From Vibrio sp. HB236076 (GTDB lineage: Bacteria; Pseudomonadota; Gammaproteobacteria; Enterobacterales; Vibrionaceae): a stretch of DNA of 64,000 nucleotides. How positions within the stretch are numbered: position 1 is the stretch's first letter; the number at the start of each line of letters is the position of its first letter. The position numbers and the translations under genes are program-made. Under the pieces are notes generated by a model that worked only from the letters and a program-made list of their open reading frames with translations, had not been told where the DNA came from and searched no databases. The stretch lies in assembly GCF_040957575.1 (NCBI RefSeq), contig NZ_CP162601.1, positions 1,736,001-1,800,000 of the forward strand. Direction: 5' to 3'. This document shows positions 8,289-17,235 of this stretch, one piece after another.

Positions 8289-9703
8289 TGACTCAACTGT
8301 CTCAACACGTTTCACTGCAAGAAAGTCAAATGGCGCAAGTGCTGGTGAAGATCGTTAACGATAAAAAGCAATGGGTCGCGGCGCGTAAAGTATCGCAACC
8401 ATTAAGCGAGTTCCAAAGCCAAGTACAACCAAGTGATCGTGATTTTTATCAAGCCTTAACTCACAGTAATAGCGTGTTCATTCTCGAATGCAAAAAAGCC
8501 TCGCCGTCAAAAGGGTTGATCCGCGAAAATTTTGATCTCGATGCCATTGCCAAGGTTTATCACCATCACGCCAATGCCATTTCGGTGTTAACCGATGAGA
8601 AATACTTTCAAGGCCAATTTGACTACATCAATCAAGTGCGTCGCCAAGTTAGCCAACCGGTACTGTGTAAAGACTTCATGCTCGACGAGTATCAAGTCTG
8701 GCTTGCGCGTCACTACCAGGCCGATGCGATTTTATTGATGCTGTCGGTGCTTGATGATGAGCAATACCAACAGTTAGCCGATCTCGCCCACCAGTTGAAC
8801 ATGGGCGTGCTCACCGAAGTCAGCGACGAAGAAGAGCTTGAACGCGCCGTTGCACTTGGGGCCAAAGTCATTGGTATTAATAATCGCAACTTGCGCGATC
8901 TCAGTACCGATCTCGAGCGTACTAAAACTCTGGCGCCGCAAATTCGTGCCAAAGCACCACAGGCTATCGTGATCTCTGAGTCGGGCATTTACACTCACCA
9001 GCAAGTCCGAGAACTGTGTACTTTTGCCGATGGTTTCTTGATAGGCAGCTCACTGATGGCAGAGCAAAACCTCGAGTTGGCCGTACGACAAGTGATTTAC
9101 GGTGCCCACAAAGTCTGTGGCTTAACCTCAGTGCAAGATGCGCAGCGCGTCTATCAAGCCGGCGCGGTGTTTGGCGGTTTGATTTTTGCCAGCGGCTCTT
9201 CGCGCTGTGTCAGTTATGATGATGCCAAAGCGATTTGCACGGCCGCCCCACTGCGCTTTGTTGGGGTGTTTCAAAACCAACCCATTGTCAAAGTTGCCGA
9301 TACCGCGAATCAACTCGGTTTTTTTGCCGTACAGTTACACGGTGAAGAATCAGAGTCAGACATTGCTTTGCTGCGCCAAGAGCTCAATGACGACATTGAG
9401 ATTTGGAAAGCCTATGGTGTGCAAACTGCACTGCCAGAATTGCTCAATGGCCCCATTGATCGCCACTTACTCGACAGTAAAGTCGGCCATCAAAGTGGCG
9501 GGACCGGACACGCGTTTGACTGGTCACTGCTCGAGCACCCAGAGCGCGTCATGCTCGCTGGCGGATTAGGCCCAGATAATGTCCGCGAGGCGCTAGAGCT
9601 CGGCGTTTTGGGTTTGGATTTTAATTCGGGGGTCGAGCACAGTGCCGGTGTCAAAGACGAGCAAAAAGTCAGACGGGTATTTGAGCTTATCAGACAGTAT
9701 TGA
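8288..9703 (+). CDS. trpCF: TrpCF, fused IGP synthase / phosphoribosylanthranilate isomerase
   Basis: 471 residues, a two-barrel fusion. Residues ~15-268 are indole-3-glycerol-phosphate synthase (ILECKKASPSKG, LCKDFMLDEYQV, INNRNL, SESGI). Residues ~270-471 are phosphoribosylanthranilate isomerase (KVCGLTSVQDA with its catalytic Cys, and the late GLDFNSGVE Asp). The fusion matches E. coli TrpC. ATG 8288 overlaps the trpD stop and has AGGAGA upstream; a second Met at residue 15 aligns better with the E. coli start, so the true N-terminus may be shorter. Confidence 0.96.
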   Translation: MTQLSQHVSLQESQMAQVLVKIVNDKKQWVAARKVSQPLSEFQSQVQPSDRDFYQALTHSNSVFILECKKASPSKGLIRENFDLDAIAKVYHHHANAISVLTDEKYFQGQFDYINQVRRQVSQPVLCKDFMLDEYQVWLARHYQADAILLMLSVLDDEQYQQLADLAHQLNMGVLTEVSDEEELERAVALGAKVIGINNRNLRDLSTDLERTKTLAPQIRAKAPQAIVISESGIYTHQQVRELCTFADGFLIGSSLMAEQNLELAVRQVIYGAHKVCGLTSVQDAQRVYQAGAVFGGLIFASGSSRCVSYDDAKAICTAAPLRFVGVFQNQPIVKVADTANQLGFFAVQLHGEESESDIALLRQELNDDIEIWKAYGVQTALPELLNGPIDRHLLDSKVGHQSGGTGHAFDWSLLEHPERVMLAGGLGPDNVREALELGVLGLDFNSGVEHSAGVKDEQKVRRVFELIRQY

Positions 9704-9736
9704 TCCTTGGCTCTTTTGGAGTCGAACACCTTTTAT

Positions 9737-9773
9737 CGCAATGGGAGTGCTGCAACAACTTGGCCCCATTGCG
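9737..9773 (+). other. Inverted repeat in the trpCF-trpB gap
   Basis: CGCAATGGG (9737-9745) is complementary to CCCATTGCG (9765-9773) with a 19-nt loop. No T-run follows. It lies in the only sizeable gap (100 bp) inside an otherwise tightly packed trp operon, so it could be an mRNA processing or stability element. Confidence 0.5.
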
Positions 9774-9803
9774 AACAGAAACAAACAGAAATAGGGAGCC
9801 ATA

Positions 9804-10994
9804 ATGGCAAAATTAGATGCATTTTTCGGCGAGTTTGGTGGCCAATTTGTTCCACAGTTACTCGTCCCTGCACTGGATCAATTAGAACAAGCGTTTATTG
9901 ATGCGCAAGAGGATCCTGAGTTTCGTAGTGAATTCATGACGTTATTACAAGAATACGCCGGGCGTCCAACCGCGCTGACCCTAACGCGTAACCTAACCAA
10001 AGGCACCAAGACCAAGCTCTACCTCAAACGAGAAGATTTGCTGCACGGCGGCGCACACAAAACCAACCAAGTGCTCGGTCAAGCCTTGTTAGCCAAACGT
10101 ATGGGCAAACACGAAATTATTGCCGAAACCGGCGCAGGCCAACACGGCGTTGCCACCGCGTTAGCTTGCGCGCTACTTGGATTGAAATGTCGCGTTTACA
10201 TGGGCGCCAAAGACGTTGAACGCCAAAGTCCAAACGTATTTCGCATGCGCTTAATGGGTGCAGAAGTGATCCCGGTTCACTCAGGCTCATCGACGCTAAA
10301 AGACGCCTGTAATGAAGCGCTACGCGATTGGTCGGCCAGTTATGAAACCACCCATTACCTGCTCGGTACTGCCGCGGGCCCACATCCCTTCCCCACGATC
10401 GTACGTGATTTTCAACGCATGATTGGTGAAGAAACCAAAAACCAAATCCTCGCACGCGAAGGGCGCTTACCCGATGCTGTCATTGCCTGTGTCGGCGGTG
10501 GTTCCAACGCGATTGGTATGTTTGCCGACTTCATCGAAGAAGAACAAGTGGCTCTGATTGGCGTAGAACCCGGTGGTAAAGGTATTGATACCGATCAACA
10601 CGGTGCACCACTCAAACACGGCAAAACCGGTATTTACTTTGGGATGAAGTCTCCCTTAATGCAAACCGACGAAGGACAGATTGAAGAGTCGTACTCGATT
10701 TCTGCCGGACTTGATTTCCCCTCCGTCGGCCCGCAACACGCGCACCTAAACGCGACTGGCCGCGCTGAGTACGTCAACATCACCGATGACGAAGCGCTCG
10801 ATGCGTTTCAAGCTCTGGCAAGACACGAAGGCATCATTCCCGCCCTTGAGTCTTCTCACGCCCTAGCACACGCGATAAAAATGGCTAAATCGAACCCAGA
10901 AAAAGAACAGCTGTTGGTCGTCAATCTCTCAGGTCGCGGCGACAAAGACATTTTCTCCGTTCACCAAATTCTCGAAGAAAAAGGAGCGCTGTAA
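9804..10994 (+). CDS. trpB: TrpB, tryptophan synthase beta chain
   Basis: 396 residues. The PLP lysine is Lys86 in GGAHKTNQ; other conserved parts are [25 protein letters not shown] and [11 protein letters not shown]. It condenses indole, channelled from TrpA, with serine to give tryptophan. A good RBS (AGGGAGC) precedes ATG 9804. The stop overlaps the trpA start by one base. Confidence 0.97.
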   Translation: MAKLDAFFGEFGGQFVPQLLVPALDQLEQAFIDAQEDPEFRSEFMTLLQEYAGRPTALTLTRNLTKGTKTKLYLKREDLLHGGAHKTNQVLGQALLAKRMGKHEIIAETGAGQHGVATALACALLGLKCRVYMGAKDVERQSPNVFRMRLMGAEVIPVHSGSSTLKDACNEALRDWSASYETTHYLLGTAAGPHPFPTIVRDFQRMIGEETKNQILAREGRLPDAVIACVGGGSNAIGMFADFIEEEQVALIGVEPGGKGIDTDQHGAPLKHGKTGIYFGMKSPLMQTDEGQIEESYSISAGLDFPSVGPQHAHLNATGRAEYVNITDDEALDAFQALARHEGIIPALESSHALAHAIKMAKSNPEKEQLLVVNLSGRGDKDIFSVHQILEEKGAL

Positions 10995-11800
10995 TGGATC
11001 GCTATCAAGCTTGTTTTGAACGCTTACAACAACAAAAACAAGGGGCGTTTGTGCCGTTCGTCACCATTGGCGATCCTTCGATTGAATTGTCACTTGACAT
11101 CATTCGCACCCTAGTTCAATCCGGTGCCGATGCCCTTGAGTTGGGCTTGCCGTTTTCCGACCCTCTTGCGGATGGGCCAACGATTCAAGGTGCCAACTTA
11201 CGTGCGTTGCAATCTGGCGCGACGATCAGCCAGTGCTTTGAACTGCTTGCCAAAGTGCGCAGCGAGTTTCCCGATACCCCGATTGGCTTACTGGTCTATG
11301 CTAACCTCGTCTATGCCAAAGGCGTCGATCACTTTTATCAGCGTTGTGCCGAGGTCGGCGTGGATTCGGTTCTGGTCGCGGATGTGCCTACAGGTTCCAG
11401 CGACGAGTTTGTCGCTGCGGCCAACCATCACGGCATCAAACCCATCTTTATTGCGCCGCCAACCGCCAGCGATGAAACCTTGCAACAAGTGGCTACTCTC
11501 GGACAGGGCTATACCTACTTGTTATCGCGCGCAGGGGTGACCGGTACGGAAACCAAAGCCAACATGCCGGTCGGCGATCAAATCGATAAGCTCAACCGCT
11601 TGCAAGCGCCCCCCGCGCTGCTCGGCTTTGGTATTTCGGAGCCATCGCAAGTCAGTGAAGCCATTGCCGCGGGCGCGGCGGGCGCGATTTCAGGCTCAGC
11701 CGTGGTTAAGATCATCGAGCAACACCAAAACGATAAATCGGCTCTACTTAACACCTTAGGTGATTTCATTGGCCGTATGAAGGCTGCAACACAGTATTAA
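10994..11800 (+). CDS. trpA: TrpA, tryptophan synthase alpha chain
   Basis: 268 residues with the catalytic pair at canonical numbering: Glu49 in [16 protein letters not shown] and Asp60 in the same motif. Further conserved parts are SRAGVTGTE and GFGIS. It cleaves indole-3-glycerol phosphate to indole. Last gene of the trp operon; no clear intrinsic terminator follows. Confidence 0.97.
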   Translation: MDRYQACFERLQQQKQGAFVPFVTIGDPSIELSLDIIRTLVQSGADALELGLPFSDPLADGPTIQGANLRALQSGATISQCFELLAKVRSEFPDTPIGLLVYANLVYAKGVDHFYQRCAEVGVDSVLVADVPTGSSDEFVAAANHHGIKPIFIAPPTASDETLQQVATLGQGYTYLLSRAGVTGTETKANMPVGDQIDKLNRLQAPPALLGFGISEPSQVSEAIAAGAAGAISGSAVVKIIEQHQNDKSALLNTLGDFIGRMKAATQY

Positions 11801-12105
11801 CGCTGAGCAATTTAGTGCTTGTCATTGCGATAGCGTCTGCCCATGGGTTCTGCCCATGGGTATTGCCAATATCAATGAGCACCATTGACGTTTCACCGGC
11901 CTACAAAAACACTTTAAATAGTGAATCTCTCCAGCCATCTGCTTAAAACCTCCAGTAAATCGCTTTCTTTTGCTGCTTATTTAGATAAATATGCCAATTA
12001 ACCTTGAGCTTTGTCGACGAACCCTGTAAAAGATTAGCCACTATTTTTACCTGATCTGGCACGCCGAGCCAATCAGGACCGCGATTAGACAAAAAGGTTA
12101 AAACT
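11801..12105. other. Intergenic region after trpA with a tandem 13-bp repeat
   Basis: This 305-bp gap holds two adjacent copies of TCTGCCCATGGGT (11836-11848, 11849-11861), each with the palindrome CCCATGGG, so they can form an 8-bp stem with each other. No T-run follows. The rest is AT-richer leader of the symporter gene; I see no other gene or clear promoter. Confidence 0.5.
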
Positions 12106-13356
12106 GTGACAGAAAAAAAACACTGGCTGACCAACATTGGCCTACAAGTGGTCATTGCTATGATTGTTGGCACACTCGTCGGACTCACTCTTGGTAAAGA
12201 CGCACAACTTTTTGCGCCCTTGGGTAATATTTTCATCAATTTGATCAAAATGTTGGTGATTCCCTTGGTGGTGGTCGCACTCATTTCCGGCGCTTCTGGG
12301 CTGGGAGACAGTCAATCAGCGGGCAAAGTTGGCATTCTCACTTTGGGCTATTTTGCCCTCACCTCAGCCCTTGCTGTCGCATTGGCTTTACTGTTGGGAC
12401 AGTGGTTTAAACCCGGTCAAGGGATTAATGTTTCGTCTATTTCCAGTGTCTTTTCTGATCAGTACGCCAACAAAGGCGATATTGCCGGTTTTTGGGATAC
12501 GGTAACAGGGATGATCCCTACCAATATTTTTGACTCGTTAACCCAAGGCAACATACTGCAAATTTTGGTCTTTTGTCTCTTTTTTGGCATTGCTCTTACT
12601 AAGCAGAAAAAAGACAAGCGCCAACCGATCCTCGATGTGGTCAACACCTTAGTCGATGTCCTGGTTTGGATGATGAACAAAGTCATGTTGCTCGCACCGA
12701 TTGGGGTCTTTGGTTTGATGGCCAATGCCGTGGGCACCTTTGGATTTAGTGCCTTAACGGTTGTCTTTAACCTCTTTTTAGTCTACGTGGCGGCCATCGC
12801 TATTTTTGCATTTGTGGTCTATCCACTCATGGTACAGAGCTTGAGTAACATCAGTGCCAAGCAATTTATTTCGGCGATGAAAAAACCTCAAGCCTTGGCG
12901 CTATCTACCGCCTCATCCATGGCGACCTTGCCAGTCAACTTGGACACCTGCCAACAAGAGCTCAAGGTCAAATCGTCGACCTCTGCTTTTGTGTTACCAC
13001 TCGGTGCCACCATCAACATGTCAGGTAATGCGATTTATTACGGGTTAGTCGCGGTCTTCTTTGCGCAATTGTTTCACGTCGACCTCGGGCTTGGCGCTTA
13101 CATTGCTATCATTTTAACCTCGACACTCGGCGCGGTTGGCCAAGCCGGCGTTCCCGGACCTTCATTTTTAGTCGTAGCCGTGTTATTGGCGGCAGGGATT
13201 CCGATTGAAGGTTTGCCTTTGCTGTTTGCCCTTGACCGCATTTTCGACATGATACGCACGGCACTAAACATCACTGGTGATGCTGCTTGTGCCGTGATTG
13301 TCGATGCCATGGTAGAAAAAGACTCGTCATCAACCTCTTCTTCTCAAGCGTCTTAA
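12106..13356 (+). CDS. Dicarboxylate/amino acid:cation symporter (DAACS family)
   Basis: 416 residues with GTG start at 12106 (AAAGG upstream). An inner-membrane secondary transporter of the glutamate/aspartate/dicarboxylate family with about eight helices and two re-entrant hairpins: SSMATLPVNL is the serine-rich hairpin, followed by the cation/substrate helix and GVPGPSFLVVAVLLAAGIP. The usual NMDGT motif reads NMSGN here, replacing the aspartate that contributes to cation binding in GltPh-like members. Substrate is therefore uncertain (glutamate, aspartate, C4-dicarboxylate or another amino acid). A strong terminator follows. Confidence 0.85.
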   Translation: MTEKKHWLTNIGLQVVIAMIVGTLVGLTLGKDAQLFAPLGNIFINLIKMLVIPLVVVALISGASGLGDSQSAGKVGILTLGYFALTSALAVALALLLGQWFKPGQGINVSSISSVFSDQYANKGDIAGFWDTVTGMIPTNIFDSLTQGNILQILVFCLFFGIALTKQKKDKRQPILDVVNTLVDVLVWMMNKVMLLAPIGVFGLMANAVGTFGFSALTVVFNLFLVYVAAIAIFAFVVYPLMVQSLSNISAKQFISAMKKPQALALSTASSMATLPVNLDTCQQELKVKSSTSAFVLPLGATINMSGNAIYYGLVAVFFAQLFHVDLGLGAYIAIILTSTLGAVGQAGVPGPSFLVVAVLLAAGIPIEGLPLLFALDRIFDMIRTALNITGDAACAVIVDAMVEKDSSSTSSSQAS

Positions 13357-13370
13357 GCCATGACAATATT

Positions 13371-13394
13371 AAGCCCTGCAAAGGGCTTTTTTTT
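13371..13394 (+). terminator. Terminator of the symporter gene
   Basis: AAGCCC (13371-13376) pairs with GGGCTT (13383-13388), followed by a run of T to 13394, 15 bp after the stop codon. Confidence 0.9.
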
Positions 13395-13473
13395 GTCGCA
13401 AAATATCTCAGTAGAATTTCCACCCAGCGCTTTTTTCGCTAGACTGGACTTATCTATTACACGGAAAGACAAC

Positions 13474-14037
13474 ATGAAACAGTTACTTGACTTTATTCCT
13501 TTAATTATCTTCTTCGTTCTTTTTAAAACCTACGATATCTACATTGCGACCGGTGCTTTAATTGTTGCCTCTGCAGTGCAGATAGTGTTGACCTACTTTC
13601 TCTATAAAAAAGTGGAAAAAATGCAAGTGATCACCTTTATCATGGTGGCACTCTTTGGTGGTATGACTATCTTTTTACACGATGACAACTTCATCAAGTG
13701 GAAAGTCACCATTGTCTACTTTATCTTTGCCGCGGGTTTATTGATCAGTCACTTCATCGGCCGCTCGGCGATCAAAAGCATGCTCGGCAAAGAGATCCAA
13801 CTGAGCGACCGTGTATGGGGCAAGATCACTTGGGCTTGGTCACTGTTTTTCATTGCCTGTGCCTTGTTAAATCTCTACGTCGCGTTTTATCTGCCACTCG
13901 ATGTTTGGGTCAACTTTAAAGTCTTTGGTTTATTGGTGGCGACCTTGTTGTGGACAGCGCTAACTGGTGTGTACATCTACAAATCCATGCCAGCAGAGCA
14001 AAAACAAAAACTTCAGCCCGGTAAGGATGACGAATAA
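13474..14037 (+). CDS. yciB: YciB, inner-membrane septation protein A
   Basis: 187 residues from ATG 13474, preceded by GGAAAGA; the longer frame from 13360 would run through the previous terminator. It begins [14 protein letters not shown] and has five or six hydrophobic helices, matching the IspZ/YciB family. YciB is a polytopic inner-membrane protein linked to cell-envelope elongation and septation; the exact activity is unresolved. yciB-yciA-yciI order matches other gammaproteobacteria. Confidence 0.92.
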   Translation: MKQLLDFIPLIIFFVLFKTYDIYIATGALIVASAVQIVLTYFLYKKVEKMQVITFIMVALFGGMTIFLHDDNFIKWKVTIVYFIFAAGLLISHFIGRSAIKSMLGKEIQLSDRVWGKITWAWSLFFIACALLNLYVAFYLPLDVWVNFKVFGLLVATLLWTALTGVYIYKSMPAEQKQKLQPGKDDE

Positions 14038-14068
14038 GTTCAATTTGTTATAATGACAGCATCATCAT

Positions 14069-14093
14069 CAGCGGCTAATGCCGCTGTTTTTTT
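14069..14093 (+). terminator. Terminator of yciB
   Basis: CAGCGGC (14069-14075), loop TAAT, GCCGCTG (14080-14086), then seven T residues. Confidence 0.92.
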
Positions 14094-14125
14094 ATCTTTC
14101 ATTTTGCCCAAACAATGAGAACGCC

Positions 14126-14509
14126 ATGACAACACCGAAAGGACAACTATTACTTCGCACCTTAGCGATGCCCGCAGACACCAACGCCAATGGCGATATT
14201 TTTGGTGGCTGGATTATGTCGCAACTCGATCTTGCCGGGGGCATTTTGGCCAAAGAGATTTCGCAAGGCCGAATTGTGACGGTATCGGTATCGAGTATTA
14301 CCTTTAAAAAACCGGTTAAGGTCGGCGATGTGGTGTGTTGTTATGGTGAATGTACCAAAATTGGTCGCACATCGATGTCGATTAACTTGGAAGTCTGGGT
14401 GAAACCGGTCAAAAGTGATGGCGTAGGACAACGCTTTCAAGTTTGTGAAGCGACGTTTAACTATGTGGCCGTCGATAGCGATGGTAAACCTCGCGTGATT
14501 GCAAAATAG
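14126..14509 (+). CDS. yciA: YciA, acyl-CoA thioesterase
   Basis: 127 residues from ATG 14126; upstream in-frame starts would lie within the yciB terminator. Single hotdog domain: LRTLAMPADTNANGDIFGG carries the catalytic Asp region, then WIMSQLDLAGG. YciA hydrolyses a broad range of acyl-CoA thioesters in the cytoplasm and works as a trimer of dimers. Confidence 0.93.
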   Translation: MTTPKGQLLLRTLAMPADTNANGDIFGGWIMSQLDLAGGILAKEISQGRIVTVSVSSITFKKPVKVGDVVCCYGECTKIGRTSMSINLEVWVKPVKSDGVGQRFQVCEATFNYVAVDSDGKPRVIAK

Positions 14510-14621
14510 GTCAAGCTTACCCTTTCTCTCGTGTCCGTTATTGTTATACACTGCCAGTTAGGAAACTTGTTATCGATTGTGTGGTCATAACTGCTTGACT
14601 ACTTTGAATAAGGATACGGAC

Positions 14622-14918
14622 ATGTGGTATGTCATTTACGCTCAAGATGTTGAGCAGTCATTAGAAAAGCGCCTTGCAGCCCGCCCCGCTCACCTGGAAC
14701 GTCTCTCGTTATTACAACAGGAAGGACGCTTGTTAGTTGCCGGCCCTATGCCTGCGATAGACAGTGAAGACCCAGGCCAAGCGGGCTTTACTGGGTCAAC
14801 GGTGATCGCTGAATTCGACACCTTAGCTCAAGCACAGCAATGGGCAGACAGCGATCCTTACGTTGAGGCAGGTGTTTACCAATCCGTCATCGTCAAACCC
14901 TTTAAAAAAGTATTTTGA
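14622..14918 (+). CDS. yciI: YciI-family protein
   Basis: 98 residues from ATG 14622 (ATAAGGAT upstream). The family starts [17 protein letters not shown] and has a ferredoxin-like fold; the conserved His (PAHLERL) and Asp (DSDPY) proposed as active-site residues are present. Function is not firmly known. The next gene starts 4 bp after the stop. Confidence 0.9.
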   Translation: MWYVIYAQDVEQSLEKRLAARPAHLERLSLLQQEGRLLVAGPMPAIDSEDPGQAGFTGSTVIAEFDTLAQAQQWADSDPYVEAGVYQSVIVKPFKKVF

Positions 14919-14922
14919 TACC

Positions 14923-15321
14923 ATGAAAAAATTGCTCACTTTTCTTCTCGTGCCTCTTTTTCTCGCCAGTTGTGCCTCACATGAAGACGAACAACGTCGC
15001 AAGTTAAAACAAATGGCATCGAATCGCGCCGAGGCATTATCCGCCGGGTTGCCCGTTGAACGTGGACCGTTAAAGATCATGCGTGTACTACCTCATGACA
15101 ATGTGGTGAGACTGATGATGATCTATAATACGGATGGCAAAAATGCCGAGCCGGTTAATCAAGTTCTCGACCGCAGTGTGGATTCGTTTTGCAGTAATAA
15201 AGAAATTGTTGCCAACCTTGAAGAAGGGTTAGTTTACGAGATAAAAATTCGCAATGCCCGCGGACAGTTGCTGATCGACAAAAAAGTTACCGACCAAACC
15301 TGTAATACAAGCGAAAGCTGA
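14923..15321 (+). CDS. GspS/AspS-family type II secretion pilotin lipoprotein
   Basis: 132 residues from ATG 14923. A lipoprotein signal (MKKLLTFLLVPLFLASC) has its lipobox Cys at 17. The mature part carries two further cysteines, in SFCSNKEI and DQTC, and the conserved NARGQL segment, as in the AspS pilotins of Vibrio, which escort the type II secretin GspD to the outer membrane. The next gene position in V. cholerae is metE then metR; here metE is a remnant. Assignment rests on memory of the family plus synteny. The symbol is left empty because aspS also means aspartyl-tRNA synthetase. Confidence 0.75.
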   Translation: MKKLLTFLLVPLFLASCASHEDEQRRKLKQMASNRAEALSAGLPVERGPLKIMRVLPHDNVVRLMMIYNTDGKNAEPVNQVLDRSVDSFCSNKEIVANLEEGLVYEIKIRNARGQLLIDKKVTDQTCNTSES

Positions 15322-15325
15322 TCCC

Positions 15326-15357
15326 AATGGACTCGTACCACCGGTTACGAGTCCATT
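15326..15357. terminator. Perfect 12-bp hairpin between pilotin gene and metE remnant
   Basis: AATGGACTCGTA (15326-15337) and TACGAGTCCATT (15346-15357) are exact complements with an 8-nt loop, 4 bp after the pilotin stop. There is no T-run on the plus strand, so its role as terminator for either direction is inferred from position. Confidence 0.6.
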
Positions 15358-15393
15358 GCTGTAATGCGTTTTTCTACACGACTCTTTGGTTGC

Positions 15394-15546
15394 CTACTCT
15401 TTTGATGTCATCATCCGGTGGCCTTCATTGGTCGCGAATTTCTCCCCGACTGACAACAGCCCTTCTTGCTCAAGACTACGGTGCCAGTATGGTACTAAGG
15501 CGTATTTAAGTTGACGCTTTTCACCGATTCTCGGATAGCCAAACAT
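15394..15546 (-). pseudogene. metE: metE remnant: first ~50 codons of cobalamin-independent methionine synthase
   Basis: On the minus strand ATG 15544-15546 opens a 50-codon frame ending at TAG (15394-15396). It reads MFGYPRIGEKRQLKYA, then YWHRSLEQEGLLSVGEKF. This matches the N-terminus of MetE, where (L/Y)G(F/Y)PR(I/V)GxxRELK is diagnostic; homology fades after about residue 38. Full MetE is about 750 residues, so nearly all of the gene, including the zinc and catalytic domain, is missing. The fragment diverges from metR across a MetR-type box, and the pilotin gene lies beyond it, so this is where an intact metE is expected. GAGAGA upstream is a possible RBS, so the short peptide might still be made. 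Confidence 0.8.
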
Positions 15547-15640
15547 GAGCCCTGTCTCTCTCAAGCCATTTAAACTTCTATGCGCCTAAAAATAAAATGA
15601 ATTGATACAAATAACCAACGCCATTTTTTCACATTAACCA

Positions 15641-15653
15641 TGAATTCATTTCA
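15641..15653. promoter_or_regulatory. MetR-type binding site TGAATTCATTTCA
   Basis: The sequence fits TGAA-N5-TTCA, the MetR half-site spacing, in the metR-metE divergent promoter region, 109 bp from the metR start. In E. coli, MetR with homocysteine activates metE from such sites and represses metR. Confidence 0.65.
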
Positions 15654-15761
15654 TACAATAAGAAGAAATAAACGGCCTTTTAGCCGTCTAGATGTTTACA
15701 GGGACATAGAAAAAGCGTAGCTTATACCCATACGATAAGCTTCATCCATAAAGAGGCATCA

Positions 15762-16673
15762 ATGATCGAATTGAAGCATCTCAAAACCTTAGTGTCCTTA
15801 CGAGAAACCGGCTCATTAACGGCCACCGCCACTGCGCTTCACCTGACTCAATCGGCCTTATCTCATCAGATCAAAGATCTTGAGGCCAAAATTGGTAGCC
15901 CTTTGTTTTTGCGCAAGACTCGCCCAGTCAAGTTCACCACGGAAGGCGACATCTTACTCAAAGCCGCGGATGATATATTACCCCGATTAACTCGAGTCGA
16001 ACACGAACTGGCCGCCTCCAAACAAGACGATCACGGCCGCTTACACATGGCCATTGAGTGCCACTCTTGCTTTCAGTGGCTTATGCCAGCTTTAAAAGCT
16101 TACCAAGTTGTATGGCCCAGCGTCAGTTTAGATTTTTCTTCAGGGTTTGGCTTTGAGCCTTTACCTGCGTTACTCAGTGGTGATTTAGATTTGGTGATCA
16201 CCTCCGATATTCAGCCTCGCTCCGAAGTCCATTACGAACCCTTGTTTGATTTTGAAATGCGATTAATTGTCGCCAACAACCACCCTTTAGCCAGTAAAAG
16301 CCGTATTCAACCTGAGGATTTTCTCGACCAAACCCTGTTGAGTTACCCGGTGCAAAAACAGCGCTTGGACGTGGTCAAACACTTTTTAGCCCCAGCGGGT
16401 ATCGAGCCGTTTAAATGGAAACAGGCCGAGAATACACTCATGCTAGTACAAATGGTTTCTGCAGGCCTTGGTGTGGCCGCTTTACCCAATTGGGCCATCA
16501 GCGAATTTTCTCGCCAAGGCCTTATCGTCAGTAAGCCGCTGGGGGCGGGGTTGTGGCGACGCTTGTTTGCCGCAACGCGCAGCGCAGAAAAAGACAAACA
16601 CTACTTGCAGGCGTTCTTTCACACCTCCAAACAACAAAGCCAGCAACACCTCGACGGTATTAAGATGGCTTAA
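15762..16673 (+). CDS. metR: MetR, LysR-type regulator of methionine synthesis
   Basis: 303 residues. N-terminal winged helix (MIELKHLKTLVSLRETGSL, then LTQSALSHQIKDLE) and a LysR effector domain. Stretches such as AIECHSCFQWLMPAL, SGDLDLVITSDI and YPVQKQRLDVVKHFLAPAGI follow E. coli MetR closely. MetR uses homocysteine as co-effector to control met genes (metE, metH, glyA). Its divergent partner metE is reduced to a fragment here, so the retained regulator probably serves metH and unlinked targets. Confidence 0.92.
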   Translation: MIELKHLKTLVSLRETGSLTATATALHLTQSALSHQIKDLEAKIGSPLFLRKTRPVKFTTEGDILLKAADDILPRLTRVEHELAASKQDDHGRLHMAIECHSCFQWLMPALKAYQVVWPSVSLDFSSGFGFEPLPALLSGDLDLVITSDIQPRSEVHYEPLFDFEMRLIVANNHPLASKSRIQPEDFLDQTLLSYPVQKQRLDVVKHFLAPAGIEPFKWKQAENTLMLVQMVSAGLGVAALPNWAISEFSRQGLIVSKPLGAGLWRRLFAATRSAEKDKHYLQAFFHTSKQQSQQHLDGIKMA

Positions 16674-16832
16674 TATGAATAGACAGTGTCCACGACCCTT
16701 GCCTGTGGCAAACTTTACCGCACTTGCTATCGGGTTATCCCCCTTGGTTGGCCCTGGGTATAACCCGAACGAAGCACTTACAATATCGCTGATGGATGAG
16801 GTTCAGGCCAGTATCACAAAACCTGACTGATA

Positions 16833-17033
16833 CTATTCGTTTCTTGGCTTGAATTGATTGGTGAGAGGATCATAATGATAGCCAATTTGAGATAGTTGCA
16901 CACTCAAATGCACTTCATTCACTTCGTAGGTCATCACCAAGTCGTCAATGCTCTGACATTCATGGCGCAGCTTTTCATTAATAATACCGAGTAAAATATG
17001 ACTATCGATATGAGTTAAGTTGGTTAAATCCAT
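16833..17033 (-). CDS. DUF4250 small protein
   Basis: 66 residues starting MDLTNLTHIDSHILLGIINEK and ending in GYHYDPLTNQFKP, the pattern of DUF4250: a short N-terminal helix, LRxxxxSIDDL, and a C-terminal GYxYxxxxNQF. No signal peptide or membrane segment. Function unknown. It is a separate minus-strand unit facing metR. Confidence 0.75.
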   Translation of the reverse strand: MDLTNLTHIDSHILLGIINEKLRHECQSIDDLVMTYEVNEVHLSVQLSQIGYHYDPLTNQFKPRNE

Positions 17034-17235
17034 GTCTACCTCCTACTGCGTTACCAGTGCCCTTGTGTTATGAGTATAACAAACCGGCCACTAGCACGAC
17101 TCATTTCAACATTACTATCCCCCAAATAAGGAGACATTTTTATATTGCACTCTTCCAATATAGAGTAAAAAACCGCCACAAGGCAATACCCTGAGACGGT
17201 TTAAACCATCTAAAATTGCATGGCGGTCTTGCCAA

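Noticed and set aside
14049..14054. TATAAT before yciA as a promoter
   Set aside because: A strong yciB terminator starts 15 bp downstream, so a promoter there would be terminated before yciA.
16676..16831. 52-codon plus frame directly after metR
   Set aside because: No RBS, no similarity recognised; more likely the metR 3' region.
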